DNA of 55,660 nt from assembly GCA_030148665.1 (NCBI GenBank), contig JASBSZ010000036.1:1-55660 (forward strand), written 5' to 3'. Position 1 is the first letter of the stretch, and each line of letters begins with the position of its first letter. This document shows positions 1-9,727 of this stretch, one piece after another. A program made the translations under genes and the position numbers. The stretch comes from Alphaproteobacteria bacterium. Its GTDB lineage: Bacteria; Pseudomonadota; Alphaproteobacteria; Rhodobacterales; Rhodobacteraceae. A model generated the notes under the pieces. The model ran no database searches. It was not told the origin of the DNA and worked only from the letters and a program-made list of their open reading frames with translations.

Positions 1-58
1 GCAGTGATTACTGTGCACGTTTTTCTCCAAGACTGGAAAGACGACTGGTTGGGAAACT

Positions 59-1774
59 ATGGGTGCATTCAAGGAACCACACGGCGGTAAACTGAAGGAT
101 CTCTATCTTTCGGCGGAAGTAGCCGAGCAGGAAAAGGCAAAAGCCAGGGACTATCCGTCCTGGGACCTGACGCCGCGGCAGCTGTGCGACATCGAGCTTT
201 TGCTGAACGGGGCTTTCTCTCCGCTGGAGGGATTCCTGAATCAGGAGGACTACGATTCCGTCGTCAAGAAGATGCGCCTCGAAAGCGGCGTCCTGTGGCC
301 GATCCCGATTACGCTCGATGTCAGCGAAGACTTTGCCGACTCGCTCACCAGCGGTCAGCACGTGGCGCTGCGCGACCTGGAGGGTGTCCTGATCGCGACG
401 CTGCAGGTCGGGGACATCTGGACGCCGGACAGGAAGGCCGAGGCGAAGGGGGTGTACGGCACGACGGACGAGGCGCATCCAGGCGTTAACTATCTGAATA
501 ACATAGGAAATTCGGTTTATATCGGCGGCCGCCTGCTGGGAGTCGAAGCACCGACCCACTACGATTTCAAGCACCTGCGTGATGCGCCCCGCGAAATCCG
601 CGAGCGTTTTCGGAAGCTCGGCTGGCGCAAGGTCGTGGCGTTTCAGACGCGTAACCCGATGCATCGCGCCCATCAGGAACTCACTCTGCGGGCATCGCGG
701 GAAGTCGAAGCGAATCTGCTGATCCATCCGGTCGTGGGCATGACCAAGCCCGGGGACATCGATCATTTCACCCGGGTTCGCTGTTACGAGCACATCGTCA
801 AGCATTATCCCGAGCAGACCAGCATGCTGAGTCTGCTGCCGCTCGCCATGCGCATGGCGGGGCCCAGGGAGGCGCTCTGGCACGCCATCATTCGCAAGAA
901 CTATGGCTGCACGCACTTGATCGTCGGACGCGACCACGCCGGGCCGGGCAAGGACAGCAAGGGCAAGGAGTTCTATGGCCCATACGATGCCCAGGAACTC
1001 CTGCAGAAGCACGAGGAAGAGCTCGACATCACGATGGTGCCGTTCCGCATGATGGTTTATGCGGAAAACCGTGCCCAATACGTGCCAATCGACGAGACCG
1101 GCGACGACGATCACGTGCTGAATATATCCGGCACCGAACTGCGGCGTCGTCTGCAGGAAGGTCTGGAGATACCTGACTGGTTTTCCTTTCCCGAGGTGGT
1201 CGAGGAACTTCGCAGGACGCATCCGCCGCGTCATCGTCAGGGCTTTACCGTCTTCTTTACCGGCCTGTCGGGCTCGGGTAAATCGACGATTGCGAATGCA
1301 CTGATGACCAAGTTGATGGAGATCGGCGGCCGGCCGGTTACCTTGCTGGATGGCGACATAGTGAGGAAGAATCTCTCGAGCGAGCTGGGCTTTTCCAAGG
1401 AACACCGCGACCTCAATATTCAGCGCATCGGTTTTGTCGCCAGCGAGATAACCAAGAATGGCGGTATCGCCATCTGCGCACCGATCGCGCCTTATGCCGC
1501 AACCCGGCGCGCCGTGCGTGAGGAAATCGAACAATACGGGGCCTTTGTCGAAATCCATGTCGCGACTTCGCTTGAAGAATGTGAAAGACGGGACCGCAAG
1601 GGCCTGTACAAGCTGGCGCGCGAGGGCAAGATCAAGGAGTTCACCGGAATATCTGACCCTTACGAGGTTCCCGAGAACCCCGAATTGCGGCTGGACACCG
1701 AAAATGTCAGTGTCGATCACTGCGCGCATCAGGTCATCCTCAAGCTGGAAAACATGGGGCTGATCCGCGCCTGA
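59..1774 (+). CDS. Bifunctional sulfate adenylyltransferase / adenylylsulfate kinase (PAPS synthase)
   Basis: This 571-residue fusion makes APS from ATP and sulfate, then phosphorylates APS to PAPS in the cytosol. Residues about 1-390 are ATP sulfurylase: the HxGH-type active site appears as QTRNPMHRAH (196-205), followed by VGRDHAGPGKDS. Residues about 395-571 are APS kinase, with P-loop GLSGSGKST (402-410). The order ATPS then APSK, without a regulatory spacer, matches the fused bacterial family. It converges on a capsule-export cluster, which suggests, but does not prove, that PAPS is used to sulfate surface polysaccharide. Both domains look intact. Start chosen at the ATG giving MGAFKEPHGG. 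Confidence 0.96.
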   Translation: MGAFKEPHGGKLKDLYLSAEVAEQEKAKARDYPSWDLTPRQLCDIELLLNGAFSPLEGFLNQEDYDSVVKKMRLESGVLWPIPITLDVSEDFADSLTSGQHVALRDLEGVLIATLQVGDIWTPDRKAEAKGVYGTTDEAHPGVNYLNNIGNSVYIGGRLLGVEAPTHYDFKHLRDAPREIRERFRKLGWRKVVAFQTRNPMHRAHQELTLRASREVEANLLIHPVVGMTKPGDIDHFTRVRCYEHIVKHYPEQTSMLSLLPLAMRMAGPREALWHAIIRKNYGCTHLIVGRDHAGPGKDSKGKEFYGPYDAQELLQKHEEELDITMVPFRMMVYAENRAQYVPIDETGDDDHVLNISGTELRRRLQEGLEIPDWFSFPEVVEELRRTHPPRHRQGFTVFFTGLSGSGKSTIANALMTKLMEIGGRPVTLLDGDIVRKNLSSELGFSKEHRDLNIQRIGFVASEITKNGGIAICAPIAPYAATRRAVREEIEQYGAFVEIHVATSLEECERRDRKGLYKLAREGKIKEFTGISDPYEVPENPELRLDTENVSVDHCAHQVILKLENMGLIRA

Positions 1775-1868
1775 TCTCGATGTCCCGCGGGGCGATCGGG
1801 GCAAGCCCCCTCCCCTGCGGGGCTGCCTTGCCGAAAATTGTCGGACCGCGGTCACATGCAAAGCGCGC

Positions 1869-3929
1869 TCAGCGCCACAGCGGCGCCCACGAGGCAAACA
1901 TTCCCTGCAGTTTCGACAGCGCGTGGTTGACCGGCCCCGTGGAAAGGCCGGCCCCCTGCGCCAGGCGATCGACCGCAACCTCGACCGGGCATGCGCGTGA
2001 CGTGACGGGGTCGAAATAACGGGGATAGGCGATCAGCGCCGCCCACACCAAGGCATCCAGCGAAAGCCGGGCCTTGCGTCTGGCCGGCGGCGGCGTCAGA
2101 TCGCGTGTCAGGCCCCAGCCAGCGTAGAAGGGCACGCCAAGACAGACGACCTGGCGGCCGCGCAAGAGGGCCTCGAATCCCAGGGTCGAGGTGATCGTCC
2201 AGACCTCGTCAACCCGGTCGATCGCGGCTGTCGGGTCGGGGTCGTCGATGATCTCGTCGGCAAGACCGGCCAGCATTTCGGCACTGACGGCGCCGGGGCG
2301 CAGACCCGCCTGCACGTCGGGATGTGGCTTGTACAGGATGATGGCGTCCGGGTTGCGCTGACGGGTTTCACGCAGCAGGTCGATATTGCGCCGGATCCTG
2401 CCCGCCCCCAGACGGATCGAGGCATCATCCTCGACCTGTGCGGGCACAAGGATGCGTCTGCGCCCATCGTCGTGCCCATCGACGGGCGACATCGAACCGG
2501 GCAGATTGTATTTGCTGATACGTGCCCTGACCAGTTTCCGCCTCAGACGACGGGCCCTGCGGATGGCATCGTCAGGCAGGCTTTCGGCGCCGTTCAGCAG
2601 ACGTTCGAGCCGGCTTTCGCGCGCGGGATCGAAATAGATCCCCAGATCGTCCAGCACCAGCGACAGGGGCGGAACCAGTTCGGCCCCCAGGCCGCGCGAG
2701 CGCAGGAAACCATCCTCCAGCCTCAGGACCGGGCGCGCCGGGGCACCGAGCGCGCGTTCCTTTTCGGCCGATGTCTTGCCCGCCCAGATCAGCGCGGGCC
2801 GATGGCCGGGCCGTGGCTGCCCGCGAAACCGCAGGCCGCGGCCCGCGTCACGCAGAAAGCGTCGCAGATGGGGCCGTTTCCACAACCGGATCTCATGGGC
2901 GTCATAACCGCGATGATCCTCGCGCCAGGCTCGCGCGCGGGCTTCGAGGATATCTACGACGGTTTCGAAATCGCACAGCCTGTCACGGTAGGGATCGTAC
3001 CAGCAAGGATACAACAACATCGCAGCGGCAAAGAGCTGCGCCGGCTTGAGACGACGTTCACGCCGCTCGATGACCTGTTCGTCGTCGGACAAACCCCATC
3101 CGGCATAGAATGGTCGGCCGAAAACGCGGGGTCTGTGGCCTGCGAGAATGGCCTCGAACCCCATCAGCGAGGTCACGCAATAGACACGAGATGCACCCGA
3201 GAGCAGCCGCCACGGCGATAGCGGCCTGTCGGTGACACATGTTTCCGCCCCGTCCGCCCCAGTGATCGCATCGCCCGGCAGATATCCGGCCCTGTGTCGG
3301 GCGGCCACCTCGGGGTGGGTCTTGACGAGGATCGGCTTTCCCGGGTTCTCGGCCCTTGCCGCCGCCAGCATCCGGCGAAAACTGTCGCCATTGGCGCCAC
3401 CCAGCCTGATCGAGGCATCGTTGCGGGTCTGATCGACCACCAGCACATAATCGTCAAATGGTGGCGCAAGCGCCGGGTCGAAGGCGTTGTATTTGGAAAT
3501 ATGTGCGCCCTTCAGACGCCGGATGCCTGACTCGGCGCGCTGCAACAGGGCGGCATCCGAAAGATCGGCACCGTTCAGCATGTCTTCCAGTTCACTGGGT
3601 GCGGAGCAGTCGAAGTAGAGCCCCTTGCGGTCGATCACGAGGCCCAGAGGGGCACTGCCCTGGCGCCCGGTACGGACCGAACGCAGAAAGGCATCCTCGA
3701 GATGAACCACACCGGCACGACGCCATCTTGCGACGGCACGCCCCCGCCAGCTGCGCGGCCCGGCACCCCAGATTGCGACCTGCCCGCCGCGCGATGGCAA
3801 CCCAGCACGGATGTCCAGGCCGGCAAGGCGCGCGATGCGACGGATTCGATTGCGACGCAACAGCCCCAGCGTATAGGCATGGGCGACAACCCCGGATGAA
3901 TCAGCCCCGCACCGCGAGTCGCGATCCAA
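1869..3929 (-). CDS. kpsC: Capsular polysaccharide biosynthesis protein, KpsC family (dual-module Kdo transferase)
   Basis: A 686-residue protein built from two similar halves. Each half carries the signature seen as LEDAFLRS...LVIDRKGLYFD in the first and LEDGFLRS...LVLDDLGIYFD in the second, plus ISKYN and KTHPEV / KPHPDV motifs. KpsC proteins add the poly-Kdo linker on the lipid terminus of group 2-type capsules at the inner membrane. The start is TTG, supported by AGGGAA seven bases upstream and by lying just 4 bases past the preceding gene's stop. It is last in the leftward set kpsS, export lipoprotein, kpsC. The KpsM/T ABC transporter and KpsE are not in this window. Confidence 0.9.
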   Translation of the reverse strand: MDRDSRCGADSSGVVAHAYTLGLLRRNRIRRIARLAGLDIRAGLPSRGGQVAIWGAGPRSWRGRAVARWRRAGVVHLEDAFLRSVRTGRQGSAPLGLVIDRKGLYFDCSAPSELEDMLNGADLSDAALLQRAESGIRRLKGAHISKYNAFDPALAPPFDDYVLVVDQTRNDASIRLGGANGDSFRRMLAAARAENPGKPILVKTHPEVAARHRAGYLPGDAITGADGAETCVTDRPLSPWRLLSGASRVYCVTSLMGFEAILAGHRPRVFGRPFYAGWGLSDDEQVIERRERRLKPAQLFAAAMLLYPCWYDPYRDRLCDFETVVDILEARARAWREDHRGYDAHEIRLWKRPHLRRFLRDAGRGLRFRGQPRPGHRPALIWAGKTSAEKERALGAPARPVLRLEDGFLRSRGLGAELVPPLSLVLDDLGIYFDPARESRLERLLNGAESLPDDAIRRARRLRRKLVRARISKYNLPGSMSPVDGHDDGRRRILVPAQVEDDASIRLGAGRIRRNIDLLRETRQRNPDAIILYKPHPDVQAGLRPGAVSAEMLAGLADEIIDDPDPTAAIDRVDEVWTITSTLGFEALLRGRQVVCLGVPFYAGWGLTRDLTPPPARRKARLSLDALVWAALIAYPRYFDPVTSRACPVEVAVDRLAQGAGLSTGPVNHALSKLQGMFASWAPLWR

Positions 3930-3932
3930 GCG

Positions 3933-5063
3933 TCACTTCCCTACATTCTTGACATTGGCCGAAGTGGCAATGCCGCTGTTCAGCACACTCAGCGTCTTGT
4001 TCCACTGCACATAGGGAGCCTCGGTCACATAAACCGTATCGCCGTCGCGGATGATGAAATCCCGGGCCAGGAACATGCCGTTCGGTTTGGTCAAGTCCAG
4101 AACATAGGCAAAGCGCTGCGGCCCCCTCAGGTCGTTACGTCCAAGAACGGCATTGGCAATCTCGGCCGGCTCGTCCCGAAAGACGAACACACCGGTCGGA
4201 TCCGCGAGGTTGCTGTTCAGTCCGCCAACCTGGGCAATGGCCTCGATCGCGGTCAGCTTTTGCGTGGTAAAGGGAATGCGCGTCTGCTGTCCGGTTGCAC
4301 CAAGCGCCGTGAACGAGCGCCGGTCCTGCTGCACGAAGATGCGGTCACCGGGCCTGAGCGCGATGTCGGCCTTGGGGTTGGAATAAAGGTCAAGCAACCA
4401 GATCGTGCCGGTGCGCCCGTGTCGTGTGACCTTGATCTGCGCAACCTCGGGTTCGATCCTGACCCCGCCGGCCTTGGCCAGCATGGCCGACAGGGTGCGT
4501 GTCGCGGGACCGATCTGATAGACCCCCTGCGCGCTCACCCCGCCCATCACCGATACTGTCGAGCCCTTCCCCGGCAGACGACGCACGATCACCTGGGGAT
4601 CGGGGGTCTGAGCATCCAGCTTGCGGGTAATGATCTGGCGCAGCTGGTCCGGCGTATTGCCGGCTGCCTTGATGCGCCCGGCATAGGGAATGAAAATCGA
4701 GCCGGTCGCATCGACCTGAATCTGCTGCAGGTTGGTGGAATTCGCTACCTTGCCGCCCAACAGGGTTTCACTGGTGTTTTCCCAGACCTGCACGCCCAGC
4801 ACATCGCCGGGGCGGATCACGTCCGAGTTGATCTTGCCCGCCGAGGTAAAGCGCCGATCGAATTCCAGCGTCGGAGCAACCGAAGTATACTTGATCACCC
4901 GGTCATTGACCGTGACGATAAAGGCGTTTCCCTTGCGCTGGACCGAACTTTCAAAGATCTCCCGCTTGTTCGGGCCACTGCGGGGCAGACCGCATGACGA
5001 CACGATGAGTACAAGCGCGAACAGGGCCACGAGTCGGGCCCCCGATTTGATCCTGATTTCCAC
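3933..5063 (-). CDS. Outer-membrane polysaccharide export lipoprotein (Wza/KpsD-type, SLBB domains)
   Basis: A 376-residue secreted lipoprotein with a signal peptide ending in the lipobox VSSCG (Cys about 24). The polysaccharide-export core begins near RPGDVLGVQVWE, and later repeats such as RTLSAMLAKAGGV and KLTAIEAIAQVGGL look like SLBB domains. Proteins of this family form the outer-membrane channel through which capsule leaves the cell. Translation is likely from GTG, with AAGGGG upstream. It sits between kpsS and kpsC on the same strand. It is closer to the general Wza/KpsD export family than assignable to one named gene, so no symbol is given. Confidence 0.88.
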   Translation of the reverse strand: MEIRIKSGARLVALFALVLIVSSCGLPRSGPNKREIFESSVQRKGNAFIVTVNDRVIKYTSVAPTLEFDRRFTSAGKINSDVIRPGDVLGVQVWENTSETLLGGKVANSTNLQQIQVDATGSIFIPYAGRIKAAGNTPDQLRQIITRKLDAQTPDPQVIVRRLPGKGSTVSVMGGVSAQGVYQIGPATRTLSAMLAKAGGVRIEPEVAQIKVTRHGRTGTIWLLDLYSNPKADIALRPGDRIFVQQDRRSFTALGATGQQTRIPFTTQKLTAIEAIAQVGGLNSNLADPTGVFVFRDEPAEIANAVLGRNDLRGPQRFAYVLDLTKPNGMFLARDFIIRDGDTVYVTEAPYVQWNKTLSVLNSGIATSANVKNVGK

Positions 5064-5146
5064 GGCAACTGCCCCTTACTGCCTGGTTCTGCCTCTTGTT
5101 TTTTCGCTACTTTACACAAAATGGGCGGGAACTTCCAACAATCTTT

Positions 5147-6439
5147 TCAATTCACGATCCTGAGCCGCGCCTGTGGCAACCCGTTGTCGACAAGCAGCGA
5201 ATCATAGGGATCCCTGGTGGAAAGAACCCTGTCCACAACCCCTCGAATCAGCTGGTGGCGACTCCGGGCCGAATAGAACCCCCCCATGACCTGCGATGTT
5301 TCCAGCAGGTACTGGCGGAAATCGCGATAGGCCTGCATGTCGGGTTTCCTGGGGTCGGCGAAAAACGCCGCCAGTGGCTGGTCCGATACCAGCTCGGGCT
5401 TGCAATAGACGGCGCGGCCCAGCGCCCTGACCGGCAGACCACGCCACAATGCCTGCTGCGCGGCGGTCGAGTTGACGGTGACAACCGAACGGGCCAGGTT
5501 CAGCAACTCGGCCAGCTTGCCCCCACGCACGAAATGGACCCGCCCGGCAAGGCCGTACTCTGCGGCAACCTCGCGTGCGATGCGCTGCAGAGGATAACGC
5601 CCATCCTCGAGCGGATGCGCCTTGAATACCAGATGATGATGAGTCGGCGCACCGGCCGCAAAACCCTCGACCACCAGGCGAATGAACGCGGGCATCGAAC
5701 GTATCGTGCTGTGTGACTGAATCGAACTGTCATGGCCCAGTTGCAACAGGGCGAGATGGTGGACATAGCCCTCGCGCCGGATACGGCGTGTCGCCAGCCT
5801 GCGTTGGGCCGCATGCAGAGGCATCGCCTGCAACCGCCTGAAATGCAGCCTGAATTCCTGCCAGACCGAGGTCTCGCGATGGGTTCTGTAGTGACGGTAA
5901 CGCCGGTTCCTGAACAGGATGTGACCGTGATACAGCGCGCCGTAAAAGGCATGTTCGCGCATGTCGCCCCAGCGCGCCGGGGCCTCGGGCTGATCGATCC
6001 TGCTGCCGTTCAGGGCTGCGCGCATGTCGTCGATGCTCATTCCCATCAGGCGGGAATTCCCGTTCACGCCACCGCGTTCATAGGTTGCCCAATAGGGGCG
6101 CAGATAGCCCTCTTCGAAACAGTGGATGGTGATGTCCGCCTCGCGCGCGGCCCGGATGACCTCGGCATGGATCGGGCGGGTGTCGCCATACAGGACGACA
6201 TCGGTCACGCCATGCTCTCGCAGCAACCTGCGCACGGCCACCGGCCATGCGGCCGGCGGGTCGAGATAGGGAACATAGGTTGCGGGATCGCGCCAGAACG
6301 CCTCGTCCCCGCGATTGAACCCGATCTTCAGGACATGCGCACCCGAATCCGCCAGCGCCCGCGAAAGGCGATAGAAGAACGGGCCATGTGGCCCCTGGAA
6401 AAAGGCGAATACCCTGCCTGCACCGGACGCTTTGCCCAT
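5147..6439 (-). CDS. kpsS: Capsule biosynthesis protein, KpsS family (Kdo transferase priming the lipid)
   Basis: About 430 residues from the preferred ATG (MGKASGAGRVFAFFQGPHG). A longer frame could begin 29 codons upstream, but the internal ATG is preceded by CAGGAAACC. The FAFFQGPHGPFF opening, LKIGFNRGDEAFW, and later FKAHPLEDGRY and TVNSTAAQQALWRG are typical of KpsS. Known members transfer the first Kdo to phosphatidylglycerol to start the capsule linker on the cytoplasmic side. It is the first gene of the kpsS–export–kpsC set and is divergent from the riboflavin operon across a 266-base region, where the promoters for both must lie. Confidence 0.88.
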   Translation of the reverse strand: MGKASGAGRVFAFFQGPHGPFFYRLSRALADSGAHVLKIGFNRGDEAFWRDPATYVPYLDPPAAWPVAVRRLLREHGVTDVVLYGDTRPIHAEVIRAAREADITIHCFEEGYLRPYWATYERGGVNGNSRLMGMSIDDMRAALNGSRIDQPEAPARWGDMREHAFYGALYHGHILFRNRRYRHYRTHRETSVWQEFRLHFRRLQAMPLHAAQRRLATRRIRREGYVHHLALLQLGHDSSIQSHSTIRSMPAFIRLVVEGFAAGAPTHHHLVFKAHPLEDGRYPLQRIAREVAAEYGLAGRVHFVRGGKLAELLNLARSVVTVNSTAAQQALWRGLPVRALGRAVYCKPELVSDQPLAAFFADPRKPDMQAYRDFRQYLLETSQVMGGFYSARSRHQLIRGVVDRVLSTRDPYDSLLVDNGLPQARLRIVN

Positions 6440-6705
6440 TGGTTTCCTGCCATTGGTCGCGCCCCCACGGCCGGAATTGTCCGCAAGGGCATCCCTGTTG
6501 TCACGGATTATCTTTCCGCTCGGCAATTATTGCGCCGGATGTTGCGCTCCCGGCACTTGTTTCCGAGGCGATCTTCCCCCAAATCAAAGGATAATCCAAG
6601 GCTTTTCCGACGCCTCGCAGATCGGCGCAATGATGCGACTGCCCTTGCCCTTGCGGCGCCGTGCGGATAGGGGTTTCAATTGTTGCACAGATCGGGAATG
6701 ACAGC

Positions 6706-7305
6706 ATGTTCACCGGGATCATCACCGACATCGGGACAGTTCTGGATATCGACCGCCGGGGCGATACGCGCGTGCGCATCCAGACTGCATATGATGTCGA
6801 AAATATCGATACAGGGGCCTCGATCGCCTGTGACGGCGTTTGCCTGACGGTGGTCAATCTCGGCAAGGCGCCCGACAGCTGGTTCGAAGTCGACATATCC
6901 GGCGAAACGCTGAGCAAGACCAACCTCGATTCATGGCGCGCCGGCAAACACGTCAACCTCGAACGCGCTCTGCGCGTGGGTGACGAGCTGGGCGGCCATA
7001 TCGTTTCGGGCCATGTGGACGGGCTGGCCGAGATCACTGCCATGCAGGACGAGGGCGATTCAACGCGCATCACGCTGCGCGCGCCGGACCAGCTGGCAAA
7101 ATTCATCGCGCCCAAGGGATCGGTTGCGCTGAACGGCACCTCGCTGACGGTGAACGAGGTGGACGGCGCAAGTTTCGGCATAAACCTGATCCCCCACACC
7201 CGGCAGGTCACGACCTGGGGCGAGGCCAGGGTGGGCGACAAGGTGAACCTTGAAATCGACACGCTGGCCCGCTATGTCGCGCGCCTGCACGAAATGGAGC
7301 GTTAG
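6706..7305 (+). CDS. ribE: Riboflavin synthase, alpha chain
   Basis: A 199-residue enzyme that dismutates two 6,7-dimethyl-8-ribityllumazine molecules into riboflavin. It begins MFTGII, the hallmark N-terminus, and has the tandem lumazine-binding barrels, the second opening with GGHIVSGHVDG. An in-frame extension of 15 residues upstream is rejected because MFTGII is the conserved start. It is followed after 3 bases by ribB(A) and then ribH and nusB, a classic alphaproteobacterial order, although ribD is absent here. I searched the 266-base leader for an FMN riboswitch core and did not see one. Confidence 0.95.
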   Translation: MFTGIITDIGTVLDIDRRGDTRVRIQTAYDVENIDTGASIACDGVCLTVVNLGKAPDSWFEVDISGETLSKTNLDSWRAGKHVNLERALRVGDELGGHIVSGHVDGLAEITAMQDEGDSTRITLRAPDQLAKFIAPKGSVALNGTSLTVNEVDGASFGINLIPHTRQVTTWGEARVGDKVNLEIDTLARYVARLHEMER

Positions 7306-7308
7306 CGC

Positions 7309-8436
7309 ATGGCGCAGCAACAGGATTTCACGCCCTCAATCTCGCCGGTCGAGGATATCATCGAAGACGCCCGCAACGGGCGCATGTTCATCCTTGTCGA
7401 TCACGAGGACCGCGAGAACGAGGGCGATCTGATCATCCCGGCCCAGATGGCCACGCCGGATGCGATCAACTTCATGGCAACCCACGGGCGCGGGCTGATC
7501 TGCCTGGCCCTGACGGGCGAGCGCATCGACGCGCTGGGCCTGCCGCTGATGGCATCCTACAATTCCAGCCGCCACGAAACCGCCTTTACCATCTCGATCG
7601 AGGCGCGCGAGGGCGTGACCACCGGCATATCGGCCCATGACCGGGCCCATACCGTCGCCGTGGCCATAGACCCGACCAAGGGCCCGCAGGATATTGCCAC
7701 GCCGGGCCATGTCTTTCCGCTGCGCGCGCGCGACGGCGGCGTGCTGATCCGCGCAGGCCACACCGAGGCCGCCGTCGATATCGCGCGCCTTGCCGGGCTG
7801 AACCCCGCCGGTGTGATCTGCGAGATCATGAAAGATGACGGCACCATGGCCCGCCTGCCCGATCTGGTGGCCTTTGCCCGTAAACACGGCCTCAAGATCG
7901 GCACGATTTCCGACCTGATCGCCTATCGCCACAAGCATGACAATCTGGTGCATGAATCCGACAGCCGGCATGTGACCTCGGCCTATGGCGGCGACTGGCT
8001 GATGCGGATATTCACCGACCATACCGACGGCACCGAACATGTCGCGCTGTCCAAGGGCGACATCACCACCCCCGAACCGGTACTTGTGCGCACCCACGCG
8101 CTGAACGTGCTGGAAGATGTGCTGGGCCTTGGCCCCGCCGCGCCGGACGAGTTGCCGCGCGCAATGGAGATCATCGCCAATGAGGGCCGCGGCCTTGTCA
8201 TCCTGTTCCGTGAACCCTGCAAGACGCTGGAGTTTTCAGACGAAAGCGCCCCGAACATCCTGCGGCAAACGGGCATCGGCGCGCAGATCCTGTCATCGCT
8301 GGATGTGCATGACCTGATCCTGCTGACCGACAACCCCCTGCCCAAGGTCATCGGGCTTGACGCCTATGGCCTGCGCATCGTCGGCACGCACCCCATAACC
8401 AAGGCACCCGAGACGAAAGACGGCGACAATGGCTGA
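7309..8436 (+). CDS. ribB: 3,4-dihydroxy-2-butanone-4-phosphate synthase fused to a degenerate GTP cyclohydrolase II-like domain
   Basis: A 375-residue protein. Residues about 1-205 are an intact DHBP synthase, which converts ribulose 5-phosphate to the four-carbon riboflavin precursor. Its acidic metal-binding loop is seen as [10 protein letters not shown] (31-40), with HTEAAVD later. The C-terminal half has the fold-level layout of GTP cyclohydrolase II, but the three zinc cysteines expected in the RxHSEC...RCDCG region are missing; that region reads [15 protein letters not shown]. The C-terminal domain is therefore predicted inactive as a cyclohydrolase, like proteins described as RibBX. 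Its stop overlaps ribH by 8 bases. Confidence 0.93.
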   Translation: MAQQQDFTPSISPVEDIIEDARNGRMFILVDHEDRENEGDLIIPAQMATPDAINFMATHGRGLICLALTGERIDALGLPLMASYNSSRHETAFTISIEAREGVTTGISAHDRAHTVAVAIDPTKGPQDIATPGHVFPLRARDGGVLIRAGHTEAAVDIARLAGLNPAGVICEIMKDDGTMARLPDLVAFARKHGLKIGTISDLIAYRHKHDNLVHESDSRHVTSAYGGDWLMRIFTDHTDGTEHVALSKGDITTPEPVLVRTHALNVLEDVLGLGPAAPDELPRAMEIIANEGRGLVILFREPCKTLEFSDESAPNILRQTGIGAQILSSLDVHDLILLTDNPLPKVIGLDAYGLRIVGTHPITKAPETKDGDNG

Positions 8437-8962
8437 ATCCGAAACCCACCACACATTGCCGGCCCCGCGTTTCGATACGCCGACAAGGCTGCTGATCGTG
8501 GTTGCGCCCTATTACAAGGATATCGCCGACCAGCTGGTCCTTGGCGCCCGCACCGCCATCGAGGCCGCCGGTGCCACCCATGACCTGGTCGAAGTGCCCG
8601 GCGCGCTTGAGGTGCCTTCGGCGATCCGCCTGGCCTCGCGCGGGGGTGATTTCGACGGCTTCGTGGCCCTTGGCTGTGTCATCCGGGGCGAGACAACCCA
8701 TTATGACACGGTCTGCAATGACAGCTCGCGCGGGCTGATGCTGCTGGGGCTGGAGGGGCTGTGCATCGGCAATGGCATCCTGACAGTCGAGAACCGCCGG
8801 CAGGCCGAGGTCAGGGCCGAGGCCGCCGGCCAGAACAAGGGGGGCGGTGCCGCCGAGGCAGCCATGCACCTGATCGCATTGTCGCGCCGTTTCAGCCCGC
8901 CCACCGGCGATATCGGCTTCAAGCCCGCCGCAGACACCATCCTGATCGCCGGAAACGACTGA
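8429..8962 (+). CDS. ribH: 6,7-dimethyl-8-ribityllumazine synthase
   Basis: A 177-residue enzyme condensing the pyrimidinedione with DHBP to form lumazine, the substrate of ribE in the same operon. Family motifs include VPGALEVPSAI and GCVIRGETTHYD, with the catalytic histidine at about residue 91, and NGILTVEN. It is longer at the N-terminus (about 15 residues before TRLLIVVAPYY) than minimal family members. Translation is probably coupled: it overlaps ribB(A) by 8 bases and shares one base with the start of nusB (TGATG). Confidence 0.95.
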   Translation: MAESETHHTLPAPRFDTPTRLLIVVAPYYKDIADQLVLGARTAIEAAGATHDLVEVPGALEVPSAIRLASRGGDFDGFVALGCVIRGETTHYDTVCNDSSRGLMLLGLEGLCIGNGILTVENRRQAEVRAEAAGQNKGGGAAEAAMHLIALSRRFSPPTGDIGFKPAADTILIAGND

Positions 8963-9435
8963 TGACGAACCCATCGCAAGAATCCAGACGCCGCATGAAA
9001 TCGGCGGCCCGCCTCTATGCCGTTCAGGCCCTGTTCCAGATGGAAGCATCAGACGCGACCGTTGACGAGGTGCGCCACCAGTTCGAAGCCCACCGCATGG
9101 GGGCCGAAATCGACGGTGTCGAATATTCCGAGGCCAATGTGACCCTGTTCCGCGACATCCTGGAAGAGGCCGTCGCACGACAGGCCAAGATCGACCAGAC
9201 CACCGACAAGGCGCTGGTCGCCAAATGGCCGATCACCCGCATCGACCCGACGCTGCGCGCGCTGTTCCGCGCGGCCGGGGCCGAGCTGCTGTTGGCCAAG
9301 GCACCGCCCAAGGTTGTCATCAACGAGTTCGTCGAAGTCGCCAAGGCGTTCTTTCCTGACGGGCGTGAACCGGGCTTCGTGAATGCGGTGCTCGACCACA
9401 TGGCACGGGAAATAGACCCGGCCGCAATGACCTGA
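8962..9435 (+). CDS. nusB: Transcription antitermination factor NusB
   Basis: A 157-residue all-helical RNA-binding protein that, with NusE/S10, binds boxA of rRNA operons and supports antitermination. The sequence RRRMKSAARLYAVQALFQME, the central ALVAKWPITRIDPTLRALFRA and the C-terminal KAFFPDGREPGFVNAVLDHM are characteristic. The ATG overlaps the ribH stop by one base, so it is read as the last gene of the riboflavin operon, where nusB is usually found in proteobacteria. A short palindrome followed by TTTAAAAA lies about 80 bases downstream and may contribute to termination. Confidence 0.94.
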   Translation: MTNPSQESRRRMKSAARLYAVQALFQMEASDATVDEVRHQFEAHRMGAEIDGVEYSEANVTLFRDILEEAVARQAKIDQTTDKALVAKWPITRIDPTLRALFRAAGAELLLAKAPPKVVINEFVEVAKAFFPDGREPGFVNAVLDHMAREIDPAAMT

Positions 9436-9727
9436 CCGGCAACGGTCACACCACCCTTGTGCGCGCGTGCAAGTCACGCCATCCGGGCCCTGCTGCGCCG
9501 CAGCACTTTAAAAAGGGTTGATTTTGTGTTATACAGGGCCTCGAACAATCGAGGACCATTCAACCTTTTCCGCCGGGCAGCTCGCGCTCGGGGGAATCAC
9601 ATGAGACAGTTGACATGACCGCTTTGGCTCCCACACCGGGGAACCACGGGCGGTTTTGTCAGCTTCAAACAGCAAACGACCCCGACGCGTCCAGACCGCA
9701 TCCCGGGTCAGCAAGGAAAGAGAGCAT

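Noticed and set aside
8..1978. A 656-codon open frame on the minus strand opposite sat/cysC
   Set aside because: It mirrors a clearly recognised gene in a high-GC genome, and its translation resembles no family.
6440..6705. A possible FMN riboswitch before ribE
   Set aside because: The conserved RFN core was not found in this leader.
9500..9545. A precise promoter for carD
   Set aside because: An AT-rich stretch exists, but no minus-35/minus-10 pair with acceptable spacing could be assigned.
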